A stretch of DNA of 64,000 nt from contig NZ_JYIW01000017.1 of the NCBI RefSeq assembly GCF_000956525.1, forward strand, positions 1 to 64,000, given 5' to 3'. Positions within the stretch are counted from its first letter, which is position 1; every line of letters begins with the position of its first letter. Below, piece after piece: positions 47,450 through 56,159 of the stretch. The translations under genes were made by a program, and so were the position numbers. A model generated the notes under the pieces. That model was not told the DNA's origin and did no database searches. It saw nothing but the letters and a program-made list of their open reading frames with translations. The stretch comes from Microbacterium oxydans. Lineage in GTDB: Bacteria > Actinomycetota > Actinomycetes > Actinomycetales > Microbacteriaceae.

Positions 47450-48757
47450 CTACCCGATCAGGGTGAGGAACAGCCGCACCGACAGCCCGAGCACGGCGAG
47501 CAGGCCGATGATGCCGGCGGCGTTCTGCCACCAGGTGTTGCGCATGTCGCCCATGAGCTTCACCCGGTTGGCCATGATGATGATCAGCGCCGCGAGCACC
47601 GGTGCGACGAACACGGTCAGCGCCTGCGCGATGACGATCAGCTGCACCGGCGACTCCTGGAAGATCACGGTCACGGTGATGCCGAAGACGAGGATGCCGG
47701 CGCTCACGAGCTTCGCGGTCAGCGAGCTCGACGACGCACCCCGGCCGAGGCCATCCGAGAGCATGGTGCCGCCAGCGGTGGCGTTCGCGATCATCGACGA
47801 GAACGCGGCGCCGAAGAACCCGAGTGCGAAGACGGTCGAGCCGACCGGACCGGCGAGGGGCTCGAAGATCCCGGCGAGGGCCACGACGGTGGGCGCTGCC
47901 TCTCCGGTCTGACCGAGGACGGATGCCGCGACGACGATCACCAGAGCGGTCATGATGCCAGGTGCGACGATACCCGGGATCGTGTCGACGATCGTGACAT
48001 CGCGGTAGTCCGCTTCGGTGCGCCCGCGCTCCTTCGTGCCGTATGCCGTGTAGAAGGCGGCGTTGATGGAGAAGTTCGTACCGACGAGGGCGACGATCAG
48101 CAGCCATGCGCCGCCGGGGAACGTCGGCAGGAGTCCTGCTCCTGCTGCCGCCCAGTCCGGGTTGGAGATGAACGCCGAGGCGATGAACGCGATCGCCATG
48201 AACGCGACGATGACGATGAGGACCTTCTCGACGACGCGGTAGACGTTGCGGAGCAGCAGGAGCGCGGCCACTGCTGCGGTGCAGATGACGGTCCACATGA
48301 TCGGGCTGCCGCCGAAGAGCATCGACAGGCCGAGGCCGGATCCGACCGCGTTGCCGACCGAGAAGCACAGGGTGATGAGGAAGACGCCGATGCCGGCGAC
48401 GACGCCGACCCAGCCCCCGAGGTGCTCCTTGATCGAGGAGATGAGCGAGGTCGGCGACTTGATGCCGAGTCGAACCGCCATGTCGGTGAGGAAGATCATC
48501 AGGATCGTCGAGACCACGATCACCCAGATGAGGGCGTACTGGTACCCGCTTCCAGCCTGGACGGCGGTGGTGAGGTTGCCGGGGCCGAACTGCCAGGCGC
48601 CGGCGACGAACGCCGGGCCGATGAGGGCCAGGTGCTGCCAGAAGGGGCGACGCTGCGTGCGTGAGGAGACGATGTTCTTCATCGTCTCAGTCGAGACCCG
48701 CCCATAGCCAGTGCCGGGTGTGGTCGAGGTGTGACGCGCTTTCGTGCGTTCGTTCAT
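47450..48757 (-). CDS. Nramp-like transporter lacking metal-binding motifs
   Basis: 435 residues, 11-12 transmembrane segments, Nramp fold by pattern. The TM1 region reads GPAFVAGAWQFGPGNLTTAV: the metal-ligand Asp of the canonical DPGN is Gly (residue 58). TM6 reads ALVGTNFSINAAF where true Nramps have a Met-Pro-His-Asn, so the methionine ligand is absent too. It should not transport Mn or Fe in the usual way. It follows an aldolase gene by 100 bp in a LacI-controlled operon, so an organic substrate is more plausible. The polar N-terminus is about 40 residues. Confidence 0.85.
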   Translation of the reverse strand: MNERTKARHTSTTPGTGYGRVSTETMKNIVSSRTQRRPFWQHLALIGPAFVAGAWQFGPGNLTTAVQAGSGYQYALIWVIVVSTILMIFLTDMAVRLGIKSPTSLISSIKEHLGGWVGVVAGIGVFLITLCFSVGNAVGSGLGLSMLFGGSPIMWTVICTAAVAALLLLRNVYRVVEKVLIVIVAFMAIAFIASAFISNPDWAAAGAGLLPTFPGGAWLLIVALVGTNFSINAAFYTAYGTKERGRTEADYRDVTIVDTIPGIVAPGIMTALVIVVAASVLGQTGEAAPTVVALAGIFEPLAGPVGSTVFALGFFGAAFSSMIANATAGGTMLSDGLGRGASSSSLTAKLVSAGILVFGITVTVIFQESPVQLIVIAQALTVFVAPVLAALIIIMANRVKLMGDMRNTWWQNAAGIIGLLAVLGLSVRLFLTLIG

Positions 48758-48857
48758 GATCGTGTCCTTCGAGTCGTCGTTGACTGCAGGGTGTCGCCGC
48801 ATGGGCGGAAGGAGATGGAGGGAGAGGCCGCCTCGTGCGACGGCCCCTCCCACGAGG

Positions 48858-49793
48858 TCACGCGGAGGCGGTGACCTTGCCGAGGTCGGCCAGCGCGAAG
48901 GCGGCCGCGATCTCGGCATCCGCTCCGTCCGGCAGCGGGAGCAGCGGAGTGCGGACCGTGGCGTGTTCGAGGATGCCGCGCTGCACGAGGCCCCACTTGA
49001 GGGCCACGGTGCCCTCCATGTGCGAGCCGCGGTGGTACACGTTCTGCGTCACGGGCAGCAGGCGCTCGTGGATCGCGTGCGCCGCCTCGTAGTCGCGCGC
49101 CTTACCAGCGGCGATGAGCTCGATGAGCGGCTCGGGGGCGACGTTGCCGTAGCCGACGAGCAGGCCGTCGACGTCGAACATGGTCGGCAGCAGGTACTCG
49201 TCGTGGCACGAGAGGATCTGCAGCTCGGGGTAGGCAGCTCGCAGTGCCGGGATCTCGGTGTACCAGCGACGCATGTTGCGGACGCCGTTCTTCGTCGCGA
49301 ACACGCCCTCCTGGCCGGCGATCTCGAGCTGGGTGTCGAGGTCGTACGTCGCCTTGGTGTTGTCCGGGTACTGGAAGAGGATCAGCGGCAGGCCGGATTC
49401 CTCGTAGATCTCGCGGTAGCGCGACTGCGGTGCACCCTGCTGGTACCCGAATCGCAGCCAGCCGTGCGAGGGGTAGACGAGCCCGGCGGTCGCCCCGGCA
49501 TCCACGGCTGCCTTCGCTTCGAGGGCGGCGGTCTTGTTGCCCTCCTTGGTGATGCCGGCGATCACGGGGATGCGGCCGTCGGTCGAGGCGACGAACGCGC
49601 GGATGACGTCGAGCTGCTCCTCTTCGGTCAGGAACGTGCCCTCGCCGGCGTGCCCGAGCACGACCAGGCTCTTGACGCCGTCGATCGAGCCGAGCCAGGA
49701 GCCGAGGCGCTGGATGGCGTCGTAGTCGACCGCGCCGTCCTCGGTGAAGGGGGTGACGGGGGCGGGGTTGAGGCCGCGGAGGTCGAGGGTCAT
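48858..49793 (-). CDS. DapA/NanA-family aldolase or hydro-lyase
   Basis: 311 residues, TIM barrel of the dihydrodipicolinate synthase/N-acetylneuraminate lyase family. Signs: NPAPVTPFTEDGAVDYDAI, LGHAGEGTFLTEEEQ in place of GTTGE, LILFQYPDN with the catalytic Tyr, and VFATKNGVRNM with the Schiff-base lysine. HAGEG instead of G-T-T/S-GE argues against lysine synthesis and for catabolism of a keto acid such as a keto-deoxy-sugar acid. It is the first gene of an operon with the Nramp-like transporter, divergent from a LacI gene. Confidence 0.88.
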   Translation of the reverse strand: MTLDLRGLNPAPVTPFTEDGAVDYDAIQRLGSWLGSIDGVKSLVVLGHAGEGTFLTEEEQLDVIRAFVASTDGRIPVIAGITKEGNKTAALEAKAAVDAGATAGLVYPSHGWLRFGYQQGAPQSRYREIYEESGLPLILFQYPDNTKATYDLDTQLEIAGQEGVFATKNGVRNMRRWYTEIPALRAAYPELQILSCHDEYLLPTMFDVDGLLVGYGNVAPEPLIELIAAGKARDYEAAHAIHERLLPVTQNVYHRGSHMEGTVALKWGLVQRGILEHATVRTPLLPLPDGADAEIAAAFALADLGKVTASA

Positions 49794-49847
49794 GATCGGT
49801 CCTTTCCTTGGAGCTTCTTCGCTGAGGTTCTCGTCATCGAGAGTGTG

Positions 49848-49882
49848 GGAACGTTCGCGGGAACGTTTGCAGGAACGATTGC
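49848..49882. promoter_or_regulatory. Three GGAACGTTTGC direct repeats, LacI operator array
   Basis: GGAACGTTCGC (49848-49858), GGAACGTTTGC (49860-49870) and GGAACGATTGC (49872-49882) repeat with a 12-bp period. The first contains the palindrome GAACGTTC. They lie between the divergent aldolase and lacI genes, so the LacI protein probably binds here and controls both. About one DNA turn per repeat would place bound units on one face. Confidence 0.65.
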
Positions 49883-49945
49883 AAGTATGCTCGGAGGGGT
49901 CGGGGTTGTCAACACCCGAACCGGAAGTCAGTCGAGGGGGATGCC

Positions 49946-50956
49946 GTGGACGAGCAGCAGGAGCGTCACATCGTCACGCTGAAAGACGTCGCAGCGGCAT
50001 CCGGCGTCAGCATCTCCACCGTCAGCCGGGTGCTCGACGATCGAACCCCGCCCTCGCGTTCCGCGACCGCAGAGCGCGTGCGGCGGATCGCGGACGACCT
50101 CGGCTATCGGCGCAACATGTTCGCATCGGGCCTGCGGCGCGGCGCGACCGGCACCATCGGGGTGCTCGTGCCACGGCTCACCGACCACGTCATGGCGCTC
50201 ATGTTCGAGGCGATCGAGCGCACCGCTCGTGCCCGAGGGTCCTTCGCCGTGGTCGCCACCTGCGGTGACGATCCGGCAGAGGAGCGCCGGGCCACCGAGA
50301 CGCTGCTCGATCGGAACGTCGACGGACTCGTGCTCGCCACCGCCCGCCTCGACGACACGCTTCCCGCCCTGCTGCGCGAGCGCGGGGTGCCGCATGTGCT
50401 GGCGCTGCGCACCGACGGTGTCAGCCCATCGGCGCTCGGCGACGACGAGGCCGGCGGATACTTCGCCGCCAGGCACCTCGTCGACCTCGGGCACCAGGAG
50501 ATCGCGGTCATCACCGGACCCTGGTTCACGTCGAGCGCGCGTGATCGCCTCGCCGGGGCGCGGCGGGCGCTCGCCGAAGGCGGGATCGAGCTGCCAGACG
50601 CGCGCGTGATCTCGACCGGGTACGGCATCGAGTCAGGGCACGTCGCCGGGCGGTCGCTGCTCGACGGCGGCGCGACGAGGCCGACCGCGATCTTCGCCGC
50701 GAACGACAACCTCGCGATCGGCGTGGTCGCAGCAGCATCCGCCGCCGGGCTCACGGTCGGCCGAGACGTCTCGGTCGTCGGATACAACGACATCCCGCTC
50801 GCGGCCATGCTGCCGGTGCCCCTCACCTCGGTGCGGACGGCCTTCGATCAGATCGCCGCGAGTGCGCTCGACCTGCTCGGCGGCACCGACGGCGCCGTGA
50901 CCCGCGCGCTGCCGACGCTGATCCCTCGTGCCTCGACGGCGGCCCTCGGGCGCTGA
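49946..50956 (+). CDS. LacI family regulator of the aldolase operon
   Basis: 336 residues. HTH VTLKDVAAASGVSISTVSRVLDD (10-32), hinge, and effector domain (TRPTAIFAANDNLAIGVVAAASAAG, VSVVGYNDIPLAAML). GTG start with GAGGGGGA ribosome-binding site. Divergent from the aldolase/Nramp-like operon, with a triple repeat between. Confidence 0.93.
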   Translation: MDEQQERHIVTLKDVAAASGVSISTVSRVLDDRTPPSRSATAERVRRIADDLGYRRNMFASGLRRGATGTIGVLVPRLTDHVMALMFEAIERTARARGSFAVVATCGDDPAEERRATETLLDRNVDGLVLATARLDDTLPALLRERGVPHVLALRTDGVSPSALGDDEAGGYFAARHLVDLGHQEIAVITGPWFTSSARDRLAGARRALAEGGIELPDARVISTGYGIESGHVAGRSLLDGGATRPTAIFAANDNLAIGVVAAASAAGLTVGRDVSVVGYNDIPLAAMLPVPLTSVRTAFDQIAASALDLLGGTDGAVTRALPTLIPRASTAALGR

Positions 50957-51110
50957 GGGCGCGGCGTTCGGGCTGTGACCCGCGGTCAGTCGGCGCGGTG
51001 AAGTGCGCTCCGCTCGGCCGTTCGCGGGGGATTCGGCCGTGCGAGGCGTACATCACCGAGGGGAGTGCTCGGCGGTCGGGCAGGATGGCGCGATGAGTTC
51101 ATGCCCCGAC
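50957..51110. other. Convergent gap, GCTCGGCCG/ATTCGGCCG motif
   Basis: No gene. It contains TGCGCTCCGCTCGGCCG and GATTCGGCCGTGCGAGGCGTA, which pair partly, in the style of the family-D repeats, but less perfectly. A likely weak terminator region. Confidence 0.4.
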
Positions 51111-51947
51111 TCAACAGCCGGGCGCGCGCGGCCGTTCGGTGCAGGACGACTCGACCAGGGCGGTGTGCGATTCGACGATGCGGATCTGCTGGGCGGGTCC
51201 GGCGACCGAGAGCTGACCCTCGAGCGGGATCCACCCGGAGCCCGGATCGATCTCGGCGGTGTAGCGGACGCTGACGCGAGCCTCGAAGATCCCCCGCTCT
51301 CGGTACACGTGGCTGGTGGCGGTCGGGGTGAACTGCGCCTGCCCGAGCTGCTCCCAGGTCGTGCCAGCACTCGTGCTCGACAGGGACGAGCCGTCGCCGA
51401 AATCGAAGTCGAACCCGGCCGGCGTGAACCGCGCGCGAAGCGGCAGTCCGAAGAGCGTGCCCTCGCGCACATGGACGGATGCCGGCGCCACGAAGTTCGT
51501 CGGGAGCCCCACGACTCCGAGGTTCGACGGCTCTCCGACAGGGCGAGCGGATGCCGGGGCGAAACCCGCGAGATCGGTGATCGTGATGACCGGCGACGGT
51601 GGCGTCTCGGCGACAGGATCGGCATCGGGCTCGGACGGCCGCGTCAGCAGGCAGCCCCGCGGGCCGCTGCCCGCTTCGAGACACCGCGCCCGCTCCTTGG
51701 CGACGGGATCGACGGGAGCCGGGGCGACCGGAGTGGGGGACTGTGGCGAGGTCCGGTCCGGGGACTGCGGACCTGCGGTGCCGGGCGTGGTGCGTTCGCC
51801 GGTCACGGTGAGGGAGGAGCCGTCGGATGTACTGCATTGATTGGCCAGAACGGCCTCTAGGGAGCAGCCACTTTGGAGTGAGATGCCCAGAGGGGCCGCA
51901 ATCACGAGTTCTGTGGAAATCAGCAGGGATGCCAGTAGCTTCAGCAC
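51111..51947 (-). CDS. Secreted PKD-like hypothetical protein
   Basis: 278 residues. A hydrophobic signal-like N-terminus (LKLLASLLISTELVIAAPL) is followed by a Pro/Thr/Ser-rich part and a C-terminal domain with FDFDFGDGSSLSSTSAG and TATSHVYRERGIFEARVSVRY, the pattern of a PKD/Ig-like fold. Several cysteines suggest disulfides. It overlaps the lipoprotein gene upstream by 7 bp. Codon use near its N-terminus is less GC-rich than around. Such lipoprotein/PKD pairs seem frequent in Microbacteriaceae; the function is unknown. Confidence 0.75.
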   Translation of the reverse strand: MLKLLASLLISTELVIAAPLGISLQSGCSLEAVLANQCSTSDGSSLTVTGERTTPGTAGPQSPDRTSPQSPTPVAPAPVDPVAKERARCLEAGSGPRGCLLTRPSEPDADPVAETPPSPVITITDLAGFAPASARPVGEPSNLGVVGLPTNFVAPASVHVREGTLFGLPLRARFTPAGFDFDFGDGSSLSSTSAGTTWEQLGQAQFTPTATSHVYRERGIFEARVSVRYTAEIDPGSGWIPLEGQLSVAGPAQQIRIVESHTALVESSCTERPRAPGC

Positions 51948-52465
51948 GACTCGGCGTCCGTGAGTTCGGAGTCGGCGATTCTCAGCACAGCGTCAACTGA
52001 GACGAAAGAGATTCGAAGTAGCGATTCGTCGGGGCGCGCTGCTGGCGTGACGTCGTCGCCTGCCGTGTTTATGACCCGCACGTTGCGGGCATCGATACAG
52101 ACTGTGGCCGTGACCGCTTGAGTTTCCATCGACTCTCCACTGAAAGAGGTCATGACCGCAGACCCACTGAGACGTATCCCCTGGCCACCAAAGGAATTGA
52201 CCGCGTCGATGTCTGCCTCGAGGGCCTGACCGACGAGGTAGTCCTGCGGGTCGGGCGAGTCCTTTCCTGCAATGCGCGCGTTGCCGGCGTCCAGATACTC
52301 CCGATACACCTCCTCCGCCGCGGCGAATGCCTCGTCTTCCGTCGCGAAGAGCGGCGTCGCGGTCGGGAGCGGGCGCGGCTCTGCGGAGCATCCGATCGTC
52401 GAGGCCAGGACGACGACGGACGTCGCCACGAGCAGGAACATGAAAGGGTCGCGTCTGGATCTCAC
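51941..52465 (-). CDS. Putative secreted lipoprotein
   Basis: 174 residues. Signal MFLLVATSVVVLASTIGC, in which Cys 26 could be lipidated although the lipobox is not ideal, then a domain with AEEVYREYLDAGNARIAG. No family recognized. It partners the PKD-like protein gene by overlap. GC is visibly lower than in neighbouring genes, which suggests transfer or relaxed codon use. Confidence 0.75.
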   Translation of the reverse strand: MRSRRDPFMFLLVATSVVVLASTIGCSAEPRPLPTATPLFATEDEAFAAAEEVYREYLDAGNARIAGKDSPDPQDYLVGQALEADIDAVNSFGGQGIRLSGSAVMTSFSGESMETQAVTATVCIDARNVRVINTAGDDVTPAARPDESLLRISFVSVDAVLRIADSELTDAESC

Positions 52466-52526
52466 CGGAACACGGTAGCCAGGTTCCTCGCTCGTGCGCT
52501 CGAGTTATCCACACCCGGGAAGCGCT

Positions 52527-53606
52527 TCAGCCGAGCGTCTCGGACGGCGGCGCCAGCGGCAGCCACACCGTCACGATCAGCCCGCCGTCGAGTCGCGGTG
52601 TCAGCACGAGCGTGCCGCCGTGCGCCGTCGTGATGCGGTCGGCGATCGCGAGGCCGAGACCGACGCCGGCGTGATCGTCGTTGCGGGTCCGCTCCACACC
52701 CCGCTGGAACGGCTCGACCAGCTTCGTCACGCGATGCGCCGGGATGACGGGCCCGGTGTTCTCCACCACGAGCGCCAGCGCATGGGGCTGTGCGTGCGTG
52801 CGAACGGCGACCTGGCCGCCGAACGGCAGGTTGTGCACGATCGCGTTGAGCACGAGGTTCGTGGCCAGCTGCTGCAGCAGTGCCGTCGAACCGCGCGTGC
52901 TGGCCGCGTCACCGGAGACCTCGACCGTCACGCCGCGTCTGTCGGCGAGGGGCAGCAGCGCTTCGACCGCTTCCTCCGCGAGGAGCGAGAGATCGACGGA
53001 TTCCCTGGCGAACGACCGACGGTCGGCGCGACTGAGCAGCAGCAGCGCCTCGGTGAGGTCGATCGCCCTGGCATTGACCTCCTGCAGGCGCGAGATCAGC
53101 GCATCCACGTCGCGGTCGGGGTCGGTGCGGGCCACCTCGAGCAGCGCCTGCGAGGTCGCGAGCGGGGTGCGCAGCTCGTGCGAGGCGTTCGCGGCGAACC
53201 GCTGCTGCTCGGCGACCTGCGCCTCGAGCTGTTCGAGCATCGAGTCGAACACGTCAGCGAGGTCGCGGAACTCGTCGCGGGGCCCCTCCAGTGCGACGCG
53301 GTGCGAGAGCGACCCCTCCGCGGCGAGCCGTGCAGCCGCGCCGATGCGGTCGAGCGGCGCGAGCATCCGTCCGGCCAGGATCCAGCCACCGGCGAGCCCG
53401 ACCGCCAACAGCACGATCATGACGGTGGACGCGACCGGCACGAAGGCTCGCAGCAGGTCGGAGCGGTTGGGTACGAAGATGTCGGCGACGATCTGCACGT
53501 CCGGCACGTACCGCAGCAGGAACAGGCCGACTGCCGCGAGCAGCAGGATGCCGGACACCACCACGATGCCCGCATAGCTGAGCGTGAGCTTCAGGCGGGC
53601 GCTCAT
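52527..53606 (-). CDS. Sensor histidine kinase (VanS-like context)
   Basis: 359 residues. Two transmembrane segments (9-31 and 57-79) enclose a loop of only about 25 residues; HAMP follows; HisKA contains ASHELRTPLA with phospho-acceptor His 143; the ATPase part shows NLVLNAIVHNLP (N box) and GVGLGLAIADRI (G box). The short sensor loop resembles VanS-type or membrane-sensing kinases. It follows the response regulator gene with 10 bp gap; an ATG at 53630 would overlap it and is equally possible. Confidence 0.92.
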   Translation of the reverse strand: MSARLKLTLSYAGIVVVSGILLLAAVGLFLLRYVPDVQIVADIFVPNRSDLLRAFVPVASTVMIVLLAVGLAGGWILAGRMLAPLDRIGAAARLAAEGSLSHRVALEGPRDEFRDLADVFDSMLEQLEAQVAEQQRFAANASHELRTPLATSQALLEVARTDPDRDVDALISRLQEVNARAIDLTEALLLLSRADRRSFARESVDLSLLAEEAVEALLPLADRRGVTVEVSGDAASTRGSTALLQQLATNLVLNAIVHNLPFGGQVAVRTHAQPHALALVVENTGPVIPAHRVTKLVEPFQRGVERTRNDDHAGVGLGLAIADRITTAHGGTLVLTPRLDGGLIVTVWLPLAPPSETLG

Positions 53607-53616
53607 GCCGCGGCGC

Positions 53617-54288
53617 CTAGGCATCGGCATCCGTCTCGATGCGATAGCCGACACCCGGAACGGTGAGGATCGTCCACGGCTCACCCAGTCGCTTGCGCAG
53701 CGACGACACCGTGATGCGCACGGCGTTCGTGAACGGGTCGGCATTCTCGTCCCAGGCCCGTTCGAGCAGCTCCTCGGCGCTGACGACTCCGCCGCCGGCC
53801 TCGACCAGCACCTCGAGCACCGCGAACTGCTTGCGGGTGAGGGCGACATAGCGGCCGTCGCGGTACACCTCACGGCGGAAGGGGTCGAGTCGCAGTCCGG
53901 CCACCTCGAGCACCGGAGGGCGGGAGCGCTGCCGCCGCCGATCGAGGGCCCGCAGGCGCAGCACCAGCTCGCGCAGCTCGAAGGGCTTCGTGAGGTAGTC
54001 GTCGGCGCCGATCTCGAACCCGGAGGCCTTGTCGTCGAGCCGGTCGGCGGCGGTGAGCATGAGGATCGGGATGCCGCTGCCGGAGGCCACGATCCACCGC
54101 GCGATCTCGTCGCCGTTCGGGCCGGGCACGTCGCGGTCGAGCACGGCCAGGTCGTAGGCGTTGATGCCGAGCAGTTCGAGGGCGGTGTCGCCGTCGTTCG
54201 CGATGTCGGCGGCGATGGCCTCGAGGCGCAGCCCATCGCGCACCGCCTCGGCGAGGTAGGGCTCGTCCTCGACGATCAGCACACGCAT
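53617..54288 (-). CDS. OmpR/PhoB-family response regulator (VanR-like context)
   Basis: 223 residues. Receiver domain with the acidic pair ED 7-8, phosphorylated Asp 51 (VLDRDVPGPNG), Thr in MLTAAD and Lys in LTKPF; the C-terminal winged helix (YVALTRKQFAVLEVLVEAGG, AVRITVSSLRKRLG) binds DNA. Divergent from the D,D-peptidase operon, with an inverted repeat CGTATG/CATACG between them. Confidence 0.94.
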   Translation of the reverse strand: MRVLIVEDEPYLAEAVRDGLRLEAIAADIANDGDTALELLGINAYDLAVLDRDVPGPNGDEIARWIVASGSGIPILMLTAADRLDDKASGFEIGADDYLTKPFELRELVLRLRALDRRRQRSRPPVLEVAGLRLDPFRREVYRDGRYVALTRKQFAVLEVLVEAGGGVVSAEELLERAWDENADPFTNAVRITVSSLRKRLGEPWTILTVPGVGYRIETDADA

Positions 54289-54322
54289 GGCTGCGATCCT
54301 ACGCACCCGCACATATCGCGAG

Positions 54323-54342
54323 CGTATGGAAAACGGCATACG
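54323..54342. promoter_or_regulatory. Inverted repeat CGTATG-N8-CATACG, putative response-regulator site
   Basis: Perfect 6-bp arms with 8-bp spacing, 35 bp before the response regulator start and 34 bp before the D,D-peptidase start. The position suits common control of both directions. Confidence 0.45.
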
Positions 54343-54375
54343 TCGCTGCAACGGCCGGACCGCTGCAGTGGAGAC

Positions 54376-55038
54376 ATGAACACCATCAGCATCCCCCGCG
54401 CCAGACGGCCGCATCGCGTCAGACGCCTCATCGTCATCGCCGTGCTGCTCGCCGTGGCCGCGATCATCACGCTCGCCGTGCAGCAGTCGCTCTCCGCCGC
54501 CTCAGCGGCTGTCTTCTCCGGACCCCAGGCGCCCCAGGGCGGCCCCTCGGGCGAGATCGGCGGGTCAGTGCTCGCACCCAGCGAAGCCGACGGGGTGATC
54601 CGCGACGGCGACCAGCCGACCGTGTTCGACATCGATCGGGTCGCCGTCGGCAACCTCGACCCTGCGCTGCTCGCGGCGCTGCAGCGGGCGGCGACGGATG
54701 CCGAGGCCGATGGCGTCGTGCTGCTGGTGAACAGCGGGTGGCGGTCGCCTGCGCTGCAGGAACGGATGCTGCAGGACGCGGTCGTGGAGTACGGCTCTGA
54801 GGAGGAGGCATCGCGCTGGGTCGCCAGCGCTGCGACCTCGGCGCACGTCTCGGGCGAGGCGGTCGATCTCGGACCGCTGCCCACGCTCGACTGGCTCGCC
54901 CAGCGCGGAGCGCGATACGGCCTCTGCCAGATCTACGGCAACGAGTCGTGGCACTACGAGCTGCGGCCGGACGCCGTGAACGAGGGATGCCCGGAGATGT
55001 ACGCCGACCCCACCGAAGACCCGAGGATGCAGCGATGA
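54376..55038 (+). CDS. VanY/VanXY-like D,D-peptidase
   Basis: 220 residues. An N-terminal membrane anchor (RLIVIAVLLAVAAIITLAV) and an external zinc peptidase domain: VNSGWRSPALQ (substrate Arg), SAHVSGEAVDLG (zinc His 157 and Asp 164), and NESWHYEL (catalytic Glu 190, zinc His 193). It would cleave D-Ala from peptidoglycan precursors. ATGA overlap with the racemase gene. The order peptidase, racemase, ligase beside a two-component system recalls vanXY-vanT-vanC clusters. Confidence 0.9.
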   Translation: MNTISIPRARRPHRVRRLIVIAVLLAVAAIITLAVQQSLSAASAAVFSGPQAPQGGPSGEIGGSVLAPSEADGVIRDGDQPTVFDIDRVAVGNLDPALLAALQRAATDAEADGVVLLVNSGWRSPALQERMLQDAVVEYGSEEEASRWVASAATSAHVSGEAVDLGPLPTLDWLAQRGARYGLCQIYGNESWHYELRPDAVNEGCPEMYADPTEDPRMQR

Positions 55039-56159
55039 CCGGGGTGCTCGAGCCGGCGCGGGTGGCGCTCTCGCGGCTGCACGCTCCGACACTGCTGACG
55101 CTGCCCGATGCGGTCGCCGCGAACGTGCGCCGGATGCAGGCGGGCACAGACGTCAGGATCATGGCGGTCGTGAAGGCCGACGGCTACGGGCACGGTGCGC
55201 TCGCGGTCGCGGAATCGGCGATCGCGGCCGGCGCGACGTGGCTCGGCGTGACGGATGTCGCCGAGGCGGTCGCGTTGCGCGACGCGGGGATCGATGTGCC
55301 GATCCTGTCGTGGCTGAATCCTGCGGGAGCGGACGCGTGCGCGGCGGCATCGCACCGTGTCGACATCGCAGTGGGGTCGGTCGATGAGCTGCGCGAGCTG
55401 ATCGCCGACGTGGTCGAGCCGGTGCGTGTGCATGTACATGTCGATACCGGCATGTCTCGCGGAGGCTGCCCGGTCGGAGACTGGCGCGAGCTGCTCGACG
55501 TCGCTCGTGCCGCTGCCGACCGGATCGAGGTCGTCGGGCTGATGGGCCATCTGCCGCGGGCGGATGAGGGCGATCCGGCAGCGAACGCACCGGCCGTGCT
55601 GCGGATGCGCCAGGCGAGGGAAGCCGCGCTGCGAGCGGGCTTCGGCCCTCTGCTGGTGCACCTCGCGGCGACCTCCGGCGCGCTCACCGATCCGGCGACG
55701 CACTTCGGGATGGTGCGGATCGGCGCCGGGCTCGTCGGGATCGACCCATCGGGACGCGTCGCGCTGACCGGCGCGTCCCGGTTCACGGCATCCGTCGTGC
55801 AGAGCGCGTTCGCGCCTCCGGGCACGGCGGTCGGGTACGGGGGAGTGTTCGTCACGGAACGGGCGACCCACCTCGCCGTGATCGGGGTCGGGTACGCCGA
55901 CGGCATCCCGCGCGAACTGTCGGAGGGGGCGGGCATCGAGATCGGGGGGCGGCGGCATCCGATCGTCGGCCGGGTGTCGATGGACCAGATCGTGGTCGAC
56001 ACCGGTGAGGTCTCGGTGCCCCGGGGGGCGCTCGCGACCGTGTTCGGGCCGGAGGGCGGGGTGGTGCCGTCGCTGCAGGAGTGGGCCAGGTGGGCGGGGA
56101 CGATCCCGCACACGATCGTGACCGGCATCGGCACCCGCGTGCAGCGGAGCATCGCATGA
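55035..56159 (+). CDS. alr: Alanine/serine racemase (PLP fold III)
   Basis: 374 residues. AVVKADGYGHGALAV holds the PLP-binding lysine (47); VHVHVDTGMSRGGC, GVGYADGIPREL and GRVSMDQIVVD are family motifs; VGYGGVFV carries the catalytic Tyr. It makes D-Ala or D-Ser for the ligase next door. It lacks the membrane domain of VanT. ATGA overlaps on both sides imply coupled synthesis with the peptidase and the ligase. Confidence 0.92.
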   Translation: MTGVLEPARVALSRLHAPTLLTLPDAVAANVRRMQAGTDVRIMAVVKADGYGHGALAVAESAIAAGATWLGVTDVAEAVALRDAGIDVPILSWLNPAGADACAAASHRVDIAVGSVDELRELIADVVEPVRVHVHVDTGMSRGGCPVGDWRELLDVARAAADRIEVVGLMGHLPRADEGDPAANAPAVLRMRQAREAALRAGFGPLLVHLAATSGALTDPATHFGMVRIGAGLVGIDPSGRVALTGASRFTASVVQSAFAPPGTAVGYGGVFVTERATHLAVIGVGYADGIPRELSEGAGIEIGGRRHPIVGRVSMDQIVVDTGEVSVPRGALATVFGPEGGVVPSLQEWARWAGTIPHTIVTGIGTRVQRSIA

